From Nitrospira sp. (lineage in GTDB: Bacteria > Nitrospirota > Nitrospiria > Nitrospirales > Nitrospiraceae), in assembly GCA_029865485.1 (NCBI GenBank), contig JAOUGT010000009.1, positions 1 to 37,074 of the forward strand: DNA of 37,074 nt, read 5' to 3'. This document shows positions 17,692 to 28,650 of this stretch, one piece after another. Each line of letters begins with the position of its first letter. The first letter of the stretch is position 1. A program made the position numbers and the translations under genes. The notes beneath the pieces are model-generated. The model saw only the letters and a program-made list of their open reading frames with translations, ran no database searches and was not told where the DNA came from.

Positions 17692-18144
17692 TTATCGTTT
17701 TTCAAACGGCACTTCCGGTCGTTGGAGCGCGGATACATATTTCCAGTGTTGTTCTTGGTCCTGATCGAAGCTCCCAAGAAAGATCACGTCTCGATCGAGA
17801 TGGCGAAATTCCGTCAGGACGGCCTGACAGTTGTGAGGATCAATCACTCGGGCATCGTACTGTCCAACAACATATACTCGGCCCCTCGCCGCCCAATAGA
17901 CGTTCCGCCGACCGGCATAGCCTGTATCTGGAAATAATTCTGTTGAGGAGCGACAGCCTCCTCCCTGGACATTCAGTGTCAGGTTGAATCGCTGAAGAAA
18001 TGGATCGGTTGCCATCCTCACAATGGTCAATCGAAGCTGGATCGCCGTGAGTTCGACTGAGGCCGTCTCGGGAACATTACTATTGCACCCCGTCGCCACC
18101 GCCAACAGGGCACCCCACATGGCGAACCTTGTTGGGACTCTCAC
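17692..18144 (-). CDS. Hypothetical lipoprotein
   Basis: MRVPTRFAMWGALLAVATGC lipobox; ATGA overlap with the upstream GlcG-like gene. Confidence 0.65.
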   Translation of the reverse strand: MRVPTRFAMWGALLAVATGCNSNVPETASVELTAIQLRLTIVRMATDPFLQRFNLTLNVQGGGCRSSTELFPDTGYAGRRNVYWAARGRVYVVGQYDARVIDPHNCQAVLTEFRHLDRDVIFLGSFDQDQEQHWKYVSALQRPEVPFEKR

Positions 18145-18686
18145 TTGGCCGGCAAAACCTTGGAAGCCGCACCGACCGCATCCAGGCCCGCCTGCGCGCA
18201 GGCATCATCCAGATGGGTGCCAGGCGCTCCACCAACTCCGATTCCGCCAACCACGTCTCCTTCTATTTCGATGGGGAGCCCACCACCCAGAATCAGAACC
18301 TCACCATTGATATCGCGAAGGGCCTGAAGCGTGGGAACTTTGGTGATGAGATCGCCAAGCTCACTCGTGGAACGCCTCAAGCTGGCGGCCGTATACGCTT
18401 TTTTCCGGCTACTATCGACCGTATGGGGCCCAGCACCGTCGGCACGTCCCATGGCACGAGGAACGCCATCACGGTCTACGACCGAGACACTTACTCGGTA
18501 CCCATCTTTTTTACAGGCCTCTAACGCAGCCTGTATCGCCTTGTTCGCAATTCCCAAGGGCAATACAGATTCTTTAGGCAGGTCATCAGCCAACGTGACG
18601 TAGGGAACTGCGAAACTCATGAGAAGACACAGCGGCACACCGACAACAACTCGATGCATTCGGCTTAAGCGAACCTTTATCAGCAT
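18141..18686 (-). CDS. GlcG/HbpS-family heme-binding-like secreted protein
   Basis: Signal peptide then GIANKAIQAALEACKKDGYRVSVSVVDRDGVPRAMGRADGAGPHTVDSSRKKAYTAASLRRSTSEL...GGGLPIEIEGDVVGGIGVGGAPGTHLDDACAQAGLDA. Confidence 0.9.
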   Translation of the reverse strand: MLIKVRLSRMHRVVVGVPLCLLMSFAVPYVTLADDLPKESVLPLGIANKAIQAALEACKKDGYRVSVSVVDRDGVPRAMGRADGAGPHTVDSSRKKAYTAASLRRSTSELGDLITKVPTLQALRDINGEVLILGGGLPIEIEGDVVGGIGVGGAPGTHLDDACAQAGLDAVGAASKVLPAK

Positions 18687-18757
18687 AGCAGCGCCTCCAA
18701 ACCATACGTTGCGTGAAGACTACGGATGCGCAGAGAGCCTGTCAAGGGAGAGCGCGG

Positions 18758-20776
18758 CTAGCATTGTTGAGTAGCGGATCGTGTATGTCGAACCAAGTTG
18801 GTTGGCTGAGGGGCGATCCGCAGCCCAAGATCCTCGACCAGGGCGCGAAGAGGTTCTGCAACAGACCAGGCCTGTGCCGGGCAACCGCGTGGAGCATGCG
18901 GGTGGTCTCCATCGAATATCTCCGATACGTGGCCAAGGCAGGTTTCCCCGAGACTCACTTCTATTCCTTTCAGAAATGACCGCGCCTCACGTTTAGTCTT
19001 GGCGGTACAGCCGAATGTATTCACCCAAGCGGTCACAAATGATCCCAAGAGGAACGGCCAGACAGTTCCCTGATGGTAGGCGCTATCCCGCTCGGTCGGC
19101 CCCCCTTCGTAGCGTGGCCGATACCGACTGTCCCGAGGTGACAATGTTCGAAGGCCCACCGGGGTAAGAAGTTGTTCTTTGACCATCCGAAGAATCTGCG
19201 TGGCCTGTTCGTTCGTCAACAGATCATCGCACAGAGAGATCGCATACACCTGATTGGGACGGATCGAGATATCGTCCCCTTCCGGTCCATCGATGGCATC
19301 GTACAGATACTGTCCACCCTTGTACCAGAATCGCTGACGGAACGATGTGACGGCTCGTGTTCTATCCTTCCAACAGCCGACTGCGTAGTCCCGATCACCA
19401 AATTTCTCAGCCAAACATGCGCCAACCTGCAATGCCCGAATCCACAAGGCTTGAATTTCTACCGGCTTTCCATGCCGCGGAGTGACGACCCAATCCCCGA
19501 CCTTGGCATCCATCCAAGTCAGCTGTATCCCAGGCATCCCTCCGGTAATCAGCCCATCGGCATCCATCTTGATGTTGTATCTCGTCCCGTGACGATAGCC
19601 GTCGAGAATCTGTCTAATAGCCGGCCACGCGACGACTTGAACACGTTTCGTCTCCTTGCTGTAGGCCAGATAACGATCGACGGCATGGATAAACCAGAGG
19701 GACGCATCAATCGCATTATATTCAGGATCTTGGCCGAGATCGGGGAAACGATTCGGCACCATGCCTTTTGACACAAAAGGGATGAAGGATTGAATGATAT
19801 GCCAGGCAGCCTCGTACTGCCCGGTCACTAAGAAGAGGCCTGGTAATGAGATGAAGGTGTCCCGCCCCCAATCTGTAAACCATGGATATCCAGCGATCAC
19901 CGTCTGCCTCGAACCCTGCTGGGCGAGGAAGGTACCGGAGGCTTGCCGGAGTGCTTCGGCAAAGCGGTCAGGACTCTGTGTGGCCTTGTGATGGCTCACC
20001 CGCCAGGCACGTTGCGTCCGAATGAGTTCTCCAGTCTCACTATCATCAACCGCTTCGCTGGTCAGCACGAGAACCTGTTCCTTGCCAGGCCCCAATTGGA
20101 ACAGCACTTCTCCTGGAGACCACCAGTCTTCTTGAAAATCCAGCCCACGCTCTTGTTCGAGGGGAAACCGCACATGCCGATACCACTCGGAGGCATGGCG
20201 ATACACTCCGGTGTGTCTGCAATGCACGGCAGGAAGGCTCTGGTAGGGCTGCCAGGTCACCCACTGGCCGGTGACCGTCGCTTCAGGAGAAAGCGCTCCG
20301 TTTTCATGGTGAAGAGCATGATAATCTCGGCCGGTGATCTTCGGGCGTACCAGCAGCTCAATTGAATCGGTCGTTGGTGTAAGCAGTCTCCATCTCACCA
20401 CAACCGTGCTTTGATTCCGCACACAGAAGATTTCACGGCTGACAGTGTGATCGTTGACTCTAAACGTCCAGGTTGGCCAAGGTGTCGATGAAAAAGCGAC
20501 GCAATATCTATAGCCTCGAGGATGGATCACACCGGGATACAGATTCGTCGAGATGGAAATCGAGCAGCCATCCAGATGAAGCCATTCCTCTAAGTGATTG
20601 ACCAGCACGTAGCGATGGCGTCCGGGAGATGTCGACACTACCAACAACCCATGATAGCGGCGTGTATTGGCGCCGGCCACGGTGCCTGACGCAAATCCTC
20701 CGCACCCATTCGTCTCCAGCCATTCCAGACTCAGCGCACGATCGAGATCCTGGCATTCGTCTTTACCAATCCGCAT
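18758..20776 (-). CDS. Amylo-alpha-1,6-glucosidase / glycogen debranching enzyme family
   Basis: LEWLETNGCGGFASGTVAGANTRRYHGLLVVS, VIAGYPWFTDWGRDTFISLPGL, NAIDASLWFIHAVDRYL, STAYHQGTVWPFLLG-like ERDSAYHQGTVWPFLLGSF. Confidence 0.93.
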   Translation of the reverse strand: MRIGKDECQDLDRALSLEWLETNGCGGFASGTVAGANTRRYHGLLVVSTSPGRHRYVLVNHLEEWLHLDGCSISISTNLYPGVIHPRGYRYCVAFSSTPWPTWTFRVNDHTVSREIFCVRNQSTVVVRWRLLTPTTDSIELLVRPKITGRDYHALHHENGALSPEATVTGQWVTWQPYQSLPAVHCRHTGVYRHASEWYRHVRFPLEQERGLDFQEDWWSPGEVLFQLGPGKEQVLVLTSEAVDDSETGELIRTQRAWRVSHHKATQSPDRFAEALRQASGTFLAQQGSRQTVIAGYPWFTDWGRDTFISLPGLFLVTGQYEAAWHIIQSFIPFVSKGMVPNRFPDLGQDPEYNAIDASLWFIHAVDRYLAYSKETKRVQVVAWPAIRQILDGYRHGTRYNIKMDADGLITGGMPGIQLTWMDAKVGDWVVTPRHGKPVEIQALWIRALQVGACLAEKFGDRDYAVGCWKDRTRAVTSFRQRFWYKGGQYLYDAIDGPEGDDISIRPNQVYAISLCDDLLTNEQATQILRMVKEQLLTPVGLRTLSPRDSRYRPRYEGGPTERDSAYHQGTVWPFLLGSFVTAWVNTFGCTAKTKREARSFLKGIEVSLGETCLGHVSEIFDGDHPHAPRGCPAQAWSVAEPLRALVEDLGLRIAPQPTNLVRHTRSATQQC

Positions 20777-20794
20777 CAGCAGACCCTCGTCGTC

Positions 20795-20819
20795 CGTATC
20801 TCGTCGCTTGCGAGATACG
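20795..20819. repeat. Perfect 9-bp hairpin in the GH63/debranching-enzyme intergenic region
   Basis: cgtatctcg-tcgcttg-cgagatacg. Confidence 0.75.
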
Positions 20820-20838
20820 TTTCACGAATGACGCCCCC

Positions 20839-23520
20839 CTACTCGCCGCTCTGCTGGATGAGCTTCGCGACTAGTCCGGTCCATCCGGTCTGATGGCTGG
20901 CTCCAATCCCAGCCCCATTATCTCCATGGAAGTACTCATAAAATGGGATGGCATCTCGCCAGCACGGATCATCCTGAAATTTCCTGATCCCGCCGTACAC
21001 GGGACGTCGTCCAGTTGTATCACGGAGAAAGATATGCGTCAGTCGACGAGAGAGCTCCGAGGCCACCTCGTTCAGCGAAACGAAGTGACCTGAACGTACG
21101 GGGTACTCCACCCGATACGCCTCACCGAGAAAGTAATGGAACTTTTGGAGGGATTCGATCAGCAGATAGTTGACGGGAAACCAAATAGGCCCTCTCCAGT
21201 TTGAATTGCCCCCGAAGAGCCCGGTACCAGATTCAGCCGGTTCATAATCCACCCGATAGTCCCTCCCCATGATCGATAAGACATAGGGATGGTCCTTGTG
21301 GTAGCGCGAGAGGGCACGAATGCCATAAGGGGAAAGAAACTCTTCCTCATCAAGCATGTACCGCAACACCGACTTGAGACGCACCGGATTGACGAGGGAG
21401 AGAAACCGTCGTACTTCTCCATCCTGTGAATGGGTCTCAACATGTGCGCTAAAATCCGGCCGGTTCTCAATAAACCACTGCATCCGATGTTTGAATCGCG
21501 GGAGTTGGTCGATCAACTCGGAGTCCAAGGTTTCTACGGCGAACAGCGGAATCAGGCCGACCAGAGACCTCACCCTCAAGGGGCAGGTCTGTCCATTCGG
21601 AAGATGTAGGACGTCATAAAAAAATCCATCGTCTCTATTCCAGAGCTCAATCTTCTCTCCCCCGATGTTGTTCATGGCTCGACAGATATAGACGAAATGC
21701 TCAAAAAACTTGCTCGCCACATCCTCGTACGCTCGATTATCCCGTGCCAGTTCCAGTGCGATCGACAGCATATTGAGACAATACATTCCCATCCAGCTTG
21801 TCGCATCCGACTGTTCAATATGGCCGCCGGTCGGGAGGGGAGCACTTCGATCGAAGACACCGATGTTGTCGAGGCCCAAGAATCCTCCCTGAAAGATATT
21901 TTTCCCTTCGGCATCCTTTCGATTGACCCACCAGGTAAAGTTCAGCAGCAACTTGTGGAACACGCGTTCGAGGAAGACCCGATCCCCGACTCCTCTCCGC
22001 TTCTTCTCGATTTTGTAGACTCGCCAGGCAGCCCAGGCGTGGACCGGAGGATTCACATCTCCAAACGCCCATTCATAGGCAGGCATCTGCCCGTTCGGGT
22101 GCATGTACCACTCACGGAGCATGAGGATCAGCTGCTCCTTGGCGAAGGTCGAATCGACGAGGGCCAAGGGAATACAATGGAATGCCAAATCCCACGCGGC
22201 GTACCAGGGATACTCCCACTTGTCCGGCATTGAAATCACATCGGCATTGTAGAGGTGTGTCCAGTCGGAGTTTCGTCCATGCAGCCGCTCGTGAGGCGGA
22301 TCCGGCATCCCTGGGTCACCCATAAGCCAGCGTTTCAGATCGTAGTGGTAGAACTGTTTGCTCCACAGCAACCCCGCGAAGGCTTGCCGTTGAACGAGCT
22401 TCGCGTCCTCGGAGAGATGTACCGGAGCCAAGTCATCATAGAACTCATCGGCCTCCTGGACCCGTTGGTCAAAGAGTCCGTCGATGTGCTTCTCACTGAA
22501 CACTTTCGGATCCGACTCATTCGTCAGGCAGAGACGAACGCTATCCGATGCCCCAGGAGCTAGGGTCAACATATACTGCGCGGCCGCCTTCGACCCGATC
22601 TTCCCAGGGTTCACCGCATCGATCTGTCGATGGATGATGTAATCATGCATGCTGTCCTTCACGTGCTTTGAGCCTTCCCGATCTCCATACAACCGTCGGG
22701 AGTTCGTCTCGTTTTCCGTGAACAGCAACGGTGGCCTTCGCTCACACCAGAGAAAACGCTTCCCGTAGTACTCATGCTCCAGTTCAATCACACTGAGGTT
22801 CTTCGCCGTGGTTCCTTCACGCATTCGTGGCCGACGGGCATCAAGTCCCCACGACCACGTATTTCTGAACCAGAGGGTCGGCAAGAGGGTCAACTCGGCA
22901 TGTTCAGGCCCCCGGTTCGTGACATGGATCCGGATGAATAGCTCCTCCGGCGTCGTCTTGGCATACTCCACCACGACATCGAAGTAGCGATCCTCATCAA
23001 AGACACCCGTATCAATGAGCTCATACTCCGGATCTTGCCGCCCACGACGGCGATTCTCCTCAACCAACCTGGCATAGGGAAATTCAGCCTGTGGATACTT
23101 ATACAAATACTTCATGTATGAATGGGTTGGCGTTGAATCTAAATAGAAATAGTATTCCTTGACGTCTTCTCCATGATTCCCTTCATTGCCCGTCACGCCG
23201 AACACCCGCTCCTTCAAAATGGGATCCCGGCCATTCCAAAGCGCAATCGCGAAACAGATGTATTGATGACGATCCGAAACACCGGCAAGTCCGTCTTCAT
23301 TCCAGCGGTAGGCACGAGAGCGAGCATGGTCGTGCGGAAATGCTTCCCACGCCGTGCCATAAGGGCTGTAGTCTTCCCGAACCGTCCCCCAGGCCCGTTC
23401 GCTCAGGTATGGTCCCCAGCGCTTCCAATGCCGCTTCCGAAGCGCATCCTCTTCCAGCCGTTGCCGTTCAGCACCATGAGGAGCCTGGGAACGAGAAGAC
23501 TTCTGACCTGGTTTCCCCAT
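20839..23520 (-). CDS. GH63-type glucosidase (glucosidase/mannosylglycerate hydrolase-like)
   Basis: [149 protein letters not shown]. Start set at MGKPGQK. Confidence 0.92.
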   Translation of the reverse strand: MGKPGQKSSRSQAPHGAERQRLEEDALRKRHWKRWGPYLSERAWGTVREDYSPYGTAWEAFPHDHARSRAYRWNEDGLAGVSDRHQYICFAIALWNGRDPILKERVFGVTGNEGNHGEDVKEYYFYLDSTPTHSYMKYLYKYPQAEFPYARLVEENRRRGRQDPEYELIDTGVFDEDRYFDVVVEYAKTTPEELFIRIHVTNRGPEHAELTLLPTLWFRNTWSWGLDARRPRMREGTTAKNLSVIELEHEYYGKRFLWCERRPPLLFTENETNSRRLYGDREGSKHVKDSMHDYIIHRQIDAVNPGKIGSKAAAQYMLTLAPGASDSVRLCLTNESDPKVFSEKHIDGLFDQRVQEADEFYDDLAPVHLSEDAKLVQRQAFAGLLWSKQFYHYDLKRWLMGDPGMPDPPHERLHGRNSDWTHLYNADVISMPDKWEYPWYAAWDLAFHCIPLALVDSTFAKEQLILMLREWYMHPNGQMPAYEWAFGDVNPPVHAWAAWRVYKIEKKRRGVGDRVFLERVFHKLLLNFTWWVNRKDAEGKNIFQGGFLGLDNIGVFDRSAPLPTGGHIEQSDATSWMGMYCLNMLSIALELARDNRAYEDVASKFFEHFVYICRAMNNIGGEKIELWNRDDGFFYDVLHLPNGQTCPLRVRSLVGLIPLFAVETLDSELIDQLPRFKHRMQWFIENRPDFSAHVETHSQDGEVRRFLSLVNPVRLKSVLRYMLDEEEFLSPYGIRALSRYHKDHPYVLSIMGRDYRVDYEPAESGTGLFGGNSNWRGPIWFPVNYLLIESLQKFHYFLGEAYRVEYPVRSGHFVSLNEVASELSRRLTHIFLRDTTGRRPVYGGIRKFQDDPCWRDAIPFYEYFHGDNGAGIGASHQTGWTGLVAKLIQQSGE

Positions 23521-23784
23521 AAGAGCTCCATGCTCCCCACAAAAGCAGGCTGTGCGCGGGTGACTACGATGCACCCAATGGACATCGGAATCAAGCGTGC
23601 AGTCCGTCGAGGCACTTCAACTCAAGTCCCTCTTCGGTCTTTTGCCCCATTGTCTGAATTGCACGGAATCAACCAAGAGCGGAATTCACCCGAGCTCTGG
23701 CGTCAGCCTCGCTGGATAGGGAAGAGTTCCTTGATGGTCCGAGAAGACGATGACGGGAGACAGATAGGGATAATGCTCAGAAAC

Positions 23785-23970
23785 TTAGCTCCAGATTACT
23801 TGTTCCTGGTTCAGGAGATACTCGATCACCTCAATGCTGTTCCGCATCTGAATCTGAGCCTGTTCGGACATGGGAAGCACGGCACCGACCAATTTCCCCG
23901 ACTCCATGTCCATGAGAGAGGGAATTCTCTCACCCGACAGTTTTTCGAGGTTGCTTCGAAAGCTAGCCAA
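23785..23970 (-). CDS. Small hypothetical protein (61 aa)
   Basis: MASFRSNLEKLSGERIPSLMDMESGKLVGAVLPMSEQAQIQMRNSIEVIEYLLNQEQVIWS; TTG start preceded by AGGAGG with 6-nt spacing. Confidence 0.45.
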   Translation of the reverse strand: MASFRSNLEKLSGERIPSLMDMESGKLVGAVLPMSEQAQIQMRNSIEVIEYLLNQEQVIWS

Positions 23971-24122
23971 GGACGACCTCCTGGTTGAATCTTTCTCGGC
24001 ATGATCAATCCGTTACTTGAGCCGGACAGCTCACGGGAAGGCATCGCACTCGCCTCAAAAGATATCAGACACACCCTGGCCGAAGAATACAGCTGGCTAT
24101 CTCATTGCTTTTAATGGATTTT

Positions 24123-25157
24123 CTATTGAGTTGATCCAGATCGACCAGGCGGGAGCGCTCCAAGATGAGGAAACCCACCCACACCGAGAAGGGTAGAGCC
24201 AGGCTGTAGATGAAAATCATCCCGCTCGACATCAACAAAGCGGGGATCCGCAAAGATATCGGAATTGGCTTTCAACTCGGGAGCGGGACGATTCGGCGAT
24301 CCGGCCCACATATAGTCAGCCTCGCCGTTGAAGAGAAGATTGTATCCAACCTTTGCCTGACTCGATGGAGCAATCAGAAAGCCGATCTTATTGAAACTCA
24401 GAATATTCCCCATGGCTTCAATCCTCGATGCGCCGAGAAATGTCGCGCCACCGCCGTTCTTCACCAACGTGTTGTTCACCAACACTGCGGCAGACTGATC
24501 ACCGATGACGACAGCCTCAAAAAGACTTCTCGTAATGACATTGCGTTCGAGTCGAACCGATGATTTGCCGGTGACATTGACGCCATAATCATTATCGTGG
24601 ATAAAGTTTCCGACCAGGGTGGCGTGAGAATCAGAAAAGTGCGCGCCGGTCGTCTCGCTTCCGACGATCACACAGTCTTCTATTCGGACCTCTTGGACCT
24701 GCTGGCTGAAGACCATGCCCTTGACATGAAGGTGACGGAGCACGATCCGGTTACCATTAAAGATACCAAGCGCATGTCCCCCATGCTCGTTGATCGTCAG
24801 ACCGCTGATGTCAATATCCGTGGCACCATAGGGCCACTTGCCCACATGGAGCACGCCCACCATCTGCCCTCGCCCTTGCAGCACAACCTTCTCTACGCCG
24901 GCTCCGACAATCTTGATCCCTTCCTTACTATGGATGGTCAGGTCCTGGGGATACACTCCTGCCTTGATCAGCACCGTGTCGCCTTTCCCGGCACTGTCGA
25001 CAGCCTCTTGTATCGAAGAGAAATCACCCGAACCGTCCAGTGCAACAGTGATCGTCCGTGGACTGGGTCCCAAGCCATCCGCTCCAGCCACAGCCACCCC
25101 AGCGCTAAGGGCAGAGCAAAAGACGATCAGCAACAATCGATACATGACAAAATTCAT
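24123..25157 (-). CDS. Secreted right-handed beta-helix (NosD/pectate-lyase-like fold) protein
   Basis: Signal peptide; ITVALDGSGDFSSIQEAVDSAGKGDTVLIKAGVYPQDLTIHSKEGIKIVGAG followed by repeated beta-helix coils. Confidence 0.85.
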   Translation of the reverse strand: MNFVMYRLLLIVFCSALSAGVAVAGADGLGPSPRTITVALDGSGDFSSIQEAVDSAGKGDTVLIKAGVYPQDLTIHSKEGIKIVGAGVEKVVLQGRGQMVGVLHVGKWPYGATDIDISGLTINEHGGHALGIFNGNRIVLRHLHVKGMVFSQQVQEVRIEDCVIVGSETTGAHFSDSHATLVGNFIHDNDYGVNVTGKSSVRLERNVITRSLFEAVVIGDQSAAVLVNNTLVKNGGGATFLGASRIEAMGNILSFNKIGFLIAPSSQAKVGYNLLFNGEADYMWAGSPNRPAPELKANSDIFADPRFVDVERDDFHLQPGSTLLGVGGFPHLGALPPGRSGSTQ

Positions 25158-25226
25158 ACAAGCGGAGAACAGAGGATGTCAATCTCAGTTTGTTGTCAGG
25201 CCCGACGCATGGTAAGCTCCGCCGCG

Positions 25227-25856
25227 ATGATCTTGATCGGACTCACCGGGGGTGTCGCCACCGGGAAAAGCACCGTAGCGAAGATGTTCAAGCAACGCGG
25301 GGCCATTGTCATTGATGCCGACGAATTGGCAAGAGAAGTGGTCCAACCAGGCAAACCGGCGTGGCGAGACATCATCCGTCGATTCGGAACATCCATCTTG
25401 AACGCTGACCGGACGATCAACCGACAAACCCTCGGGCAAATCGTGTTTGGCAATCGTACGAAACTTCGAGAGCTTGAGCGAATCATCCATCCCCGAGTCG
25501 CCCGCGAACAACAGCGGCTGACCAGGAAGGCAGCAACAAAGGATCCGAACGCGGTTGTGCTCTATGATGTCCCCCTCTTATTTGAAGCCGGCATCGACAA
25601 ACGAGTGGACCGAATTATCGTCGTCACCGCCGACCAGCGTACTCAGATCGCCCGTTTGAAGCAACGCAACGGTCTCACCCGCGCTGAAGCGCTCCAACGT
25701 ATTCGTAGCCAAATGCCGCTCTCAAAAAAAATCAGCAGGGCCGATATGATCATTGACGGAACATTGCATCGCGCGATTGGTAGGAAGCGGGTTCGAGACG
25801 CTTTCGTGATGTTCTCTACACTGGCATCATCCACAACTTCTCCTCCGATCAGGTAG
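25227..25856 (+). CDS. coaE: Dephospho-CoA kinase
   Basis: MILIGLTGGVATGKSTVAKMFKQRGAIVIDADELAREVVQPGKPAW...IIHPRV...VVLYDVPLLFEAGIDKRVDRIIVV. Alternative start 25209; the ORF-track start at 24597 is too early (antisense to the beta-helix gene). Confidence 0.95.
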   Translation: MILIGLTGGVATGKSTVAKMFKQRGAIVIDADELAREVVQPGKPAWRDIIRRFGTSILNADRTINRQTLGQIVFGNRTKLRELERIIHPRVAREQQRLTRKAATKDPNAVVLYDVPLLFEAGIDKRVDRIIVVTADQRTQIARLKQRNGLTRAEALQRIRSQMPLSKKISRADMIIDGTLHRAIGRKRVRDAFVMFSTLASSTTSPPIR

Positions 25857-26033
25857 CTTCCGGTCATTGTTCTCTGGATGAACGCGTGGAGGGATTTGCG
25901 TACCAAGACCCGAACCATTGCCGTTCATAGCTGATCATCCAAGACTACGAACGGTGTGCCACGACTTCTTTCGTTCAGGCAATCACCAGTAGCCTCCTAC
26001 CGCCCTCCCCTCCCGTTATGTTAGAGTCCCCGC

Positions 26034-26954
26034 ATGCGCGACGTCACCATCATCGGTTCTGGACCAGCCGGTTTGACCGCTGCAATCTATACCGCACGGG
26101 CCAATCTGTCTCCTCTGCTCATCGAGGGCTGGCAGTCGGGAGGGCAGCTCACCACCACGACAGAAGTGGAAAACTACCCTGGATTTGCCAAAGGGATCAT
26201 GGGGCCTGAACTGATGAAAGAGATGCGAGCCCAAGCAGAACGCTTCGGCACGGAATTCCTTACCGGTGATGTTTCGGCCGTGAACTTTAGAAACAACCCG
26301 TTGACACTCACCATTGATGGCGAACGCACAGTAGCGTCTCAAACCGTCATCATCGCTACAGGCGCATCAGCCATTCCGATCGGCGTACCGAACGAGAAGC
26401 GACTGATCGGCCATGGTGTATCAACCTGTGCCACCTGTGATGGATTTTTCTTCAGAGGAAAAGACCTGGTCGTGGTGGGCGGAGGCGATAGTGCCATGGA
26501 AGAAGCCACCTTCCTCACCAAATTCGCCACAAAAGTCTTCATTGTCCATCGACGCGACAAACTCCGTGCCTCCAAAATCATGCAAGATCGGGCAATGAAG
26601 AACGAAAAGATCACGTTCGTCTGGAACAGCGTGGTCGAAGATGTGCTCGGGCAAGAGGTCGTAACCGGAGTCCGGCTCAAGAATACGGTAACAGGAAAAA
26701 CAGCAGAGTTGGCTTGTGCCGGTGTCTTTATCGCAATCGGTCATAGGCCGAACACGGCCTTGTTCACTGGCCAGATCGATATGGATGAGAAAGGTTACAT
26801 TCGCACGCTCACTGGCACCAGCACAAATGTTCGGGGAGTCTTCGCTGCGGGGGACGTCCAGGACTCCACGTATCGCCAAGCCGTGACAGCCGCAGGTTCT
26901 GGCTGTATGGCGGCAATTGATGCAGAACGGTTTCTCGAAAAGCTCGGAGAGTGA
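26034..26954 (+). CDS. trxB: Thioredoxin reductase
   Basis: [29 protein letters not shown] redox motif, [57 protein letters not shown]. Confidence 0.97.
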   Translation: MRDVTIIGSGPAGLTAAIYTARANLSPLLIEGWQSGGQLTTTTEVENYPGFAKGIMGPELMKEMRAQAERFGTEFLTGDVSAVNFRNNPLTLTIDGERTVASQTVIIATGASAIPIGVPNEKRLIGHGVSTCATCDGFFFRGKDLVVVGGGDSAMEEATFLTKFATKVFIVHRRDKLRASKIMQDRAMKNEKITFVWNSVVEDVLGQEVVTGVRLKNTVTGKTAELACAGVFIAIGHRPNTALFTGQIDMDEKGYIRTLTGTSTNVRGVFAAGDVQDSTYRQAVTAAGSGCMAAIDAERFLEKLGE

Positions 26955-27050
26955 ATCGTCACTCGTGAAGCGCATCTCGTTTATGACCATGATCCGCACA
27001 ATCTTGCTTGCCTGCGTTTCACGCTTCACAAACGACGAGCCTCGCACGCC

Positions 27051-28238
27051 ATGAAATGCGCCATCGCCCATTATCATGAACTTGCCTTGAAGGGTCACAA
27101 TCGAGACTACTTCGAGCAAAGCCTCATCACCAACATTCGCACAGCCCTGAAAGATTTGGGTATTCGGCAGGTTCAGAACCTCCACAGCCGTATTCGCATT
27201 GAGCTTCCCCCCGAAGTGGACTTGGATGTCATTCGAGACCGGCTTATTCGCGTGTGCGGCATTGCAAACTTTTCGCTGGGTCGCGTGATTCCGTTGCAGT
27301 TAGGTGACCCGGATCTTGAGGCACTCTCCGCAGCTGCAGTTGCCGAGCTCAACGCCAAGTCGTTCCATACCTTTCGAGTCACCGCCAAGCGAGCCGATAA
27401 GCGATTAGCCTTGACCTCGATGGATATTGAAAAGTCCGTCGGCGCAGCCATTTGTGAGAGAACCGGCAAACAAGTTAGTCTGAAACACCCAGACCTGACG
27501 GTCTACATAGAGCTTCTGACGAAGGATGCATTTTGTTCAGCGGAAAAAGTCGAAGGACCCGGCGGTATGCCGACCGGCGTCAGCGGGAAGGTTGCTTGCT
27601 TGACATCAGGGGGAATCGACTCGCCGGTCGCGGCGTATCGCCTGATCAAGCGAGGCTGCCTCGCGACGTTTGTGCATTTTTCTGGCCGACCCCTTGTGAG
27701 CCGAGCGTCGGAAGAGAAAGTTCGTGACCTCGTACGGACGTTGACCCAATATCAATATCACTCACGTCTCTATGTCATTCCGTTTGGAGAAATTCAGCGT
27801 GAGATTGTCCTGACCGCACCGGCCCCCTTCCGCGTGGTGCTGTATCGCCGAATGATGGTCCGGATCACGGAGGAGCTGGCCAGGAGAGAACAGTGTTGGG
27901 CTTTAGTGACTGGCGATAGTCTCGGCCAAGTCGCCTCACAAACCCCTCAGAACCTCTGTGCGATTGAGGAGGCAGCGGAACTGCCGATCCTCCGTCCACT
28001 GATCGGTATGGACAAACGTGAGATCATTGACGAGGCGAGACGACTCGGCACCTATGAGACCTCCATTGAGCCCGACCAGGATTGCTGCAAACTCTTCGTG
28101 CCTCCCCACCCAAACACCAAGACTCGTGTGGATGACGTACTGAGAATTGAACGTACGCTGGATATCGCTGGGCTGGTCAAGCGAGGACTTGAGAAAGTCG
28201 AATTGACTGAGTTCTCGTTCCCTCATTCCGCCACATAA
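27051..28238 (+). CDS. thiI: tRNA 4-thiouridine synthase ThiI (THUMP plus PP-loop, no C-terminal rhodanese domain)
   Basis: MKCAIAHYHELALKGHNRDYFEQSL; GKVACLTSGGIDSPVAAYRLIKRG; GDSLGQVASQTPQNL; ends shortly after EPDQDCCKLFVPPHPNT. Confidence 0.95.
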   Translation: MKCAIAHYHELALKGHNRDYFEQSLITNIRTALKDLGIRQVQNLHSRIRIELPPEVDLDVIRDRLIRVCGIANFSLGRVIPLQLGDPDLEALSAAAVAELNAKSFHTFRVTAKRADKRLALTSMDIEKSVGAAICERTGKQVSLKHPDLTVYIELLTKDAFCSAEKVEGPGGMPTGVSGKVACLTSGGIDSPVAAYRLIKRGCLATFVHFSGRPLVSRASEEKVRDLVRTLTQYQYHSRLYVIPFGEIQREIVLTAPAPFRVVLYRRMMVRITEELARREQCWALVTGDSLGQVASQTPQNLCAIEEAAELPILRPLIGMDKREIIDEARRLGTYETSIEPDQDCCKLFVPPHPNTKTRVDDVLRIERTLDIAGLVKRGLEKVELTEFSFPHSAT

Positions 28239-28440
28239 TTCGTACCATGTTCTGCGGAAAGTCAGCAGGGGTTAATCGAAGGCTGATCTGGTGGAGCGGG
28301 TGGGAATTCGACATCGTGCCACAACTGTTATTCATATTCCTACAGAAGAGGCAGGCCCCTTCTGTGCGCCAAACACTGAAGGTGTGCACCCTACTCCGCC
28401 CCACGATTTCTGCGGTAAAATCCCTTACCGCGCAAAAACC

Positions 28441-28650
28441 ATGTTTAGATATACGAGAATTCACAAAGTCTTAGGCGAAGGCAACTTCGTTCTGACCGTA
28501 AGGGAAGGCGAATGGAGTGTCAAAACGCACGCTTTTTACGACTTACTAAGATTTGAAAATGGATAAGCCGTCGAACATTGGGACACTATTCAAGAGATCC
28601 CAATCAAGAACCTCGCGAACAGCAATGGAATATTTGGATTTTAAAGACGT
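28441..28650 (+). pseudogene. C-terminal remnant of a SnoaL-like/NTF2-fold protein with an in-frame stop
   Basis: MFRYTRIHKVLGEGNFVLTVREGEWSVKTHAFYDLLRFENG*AVEHWDTIQEIPIKNLANSNGIFGF*: family-like sequence resumes in the same frame immediately after a TAA; the N-terminal half is not recognisable. Confidence 0.65.

Noticed and set aside
21697-22233. 178-aa plus-strand ORF
   Set aside because: Antisense to the GH63-type glucosidase; no independent support.
24597-25226. 5' extension of the coaE ORF
   Set aside because: It is antisense to the beta-helix gene; CoaE homology starts at MILIGLTGG.
26421-27185. 254-aa minus-strand ORF
   Set aside because: Antisense to trxB and the start of thiI, both with strong family motifs; no recognisable domain.
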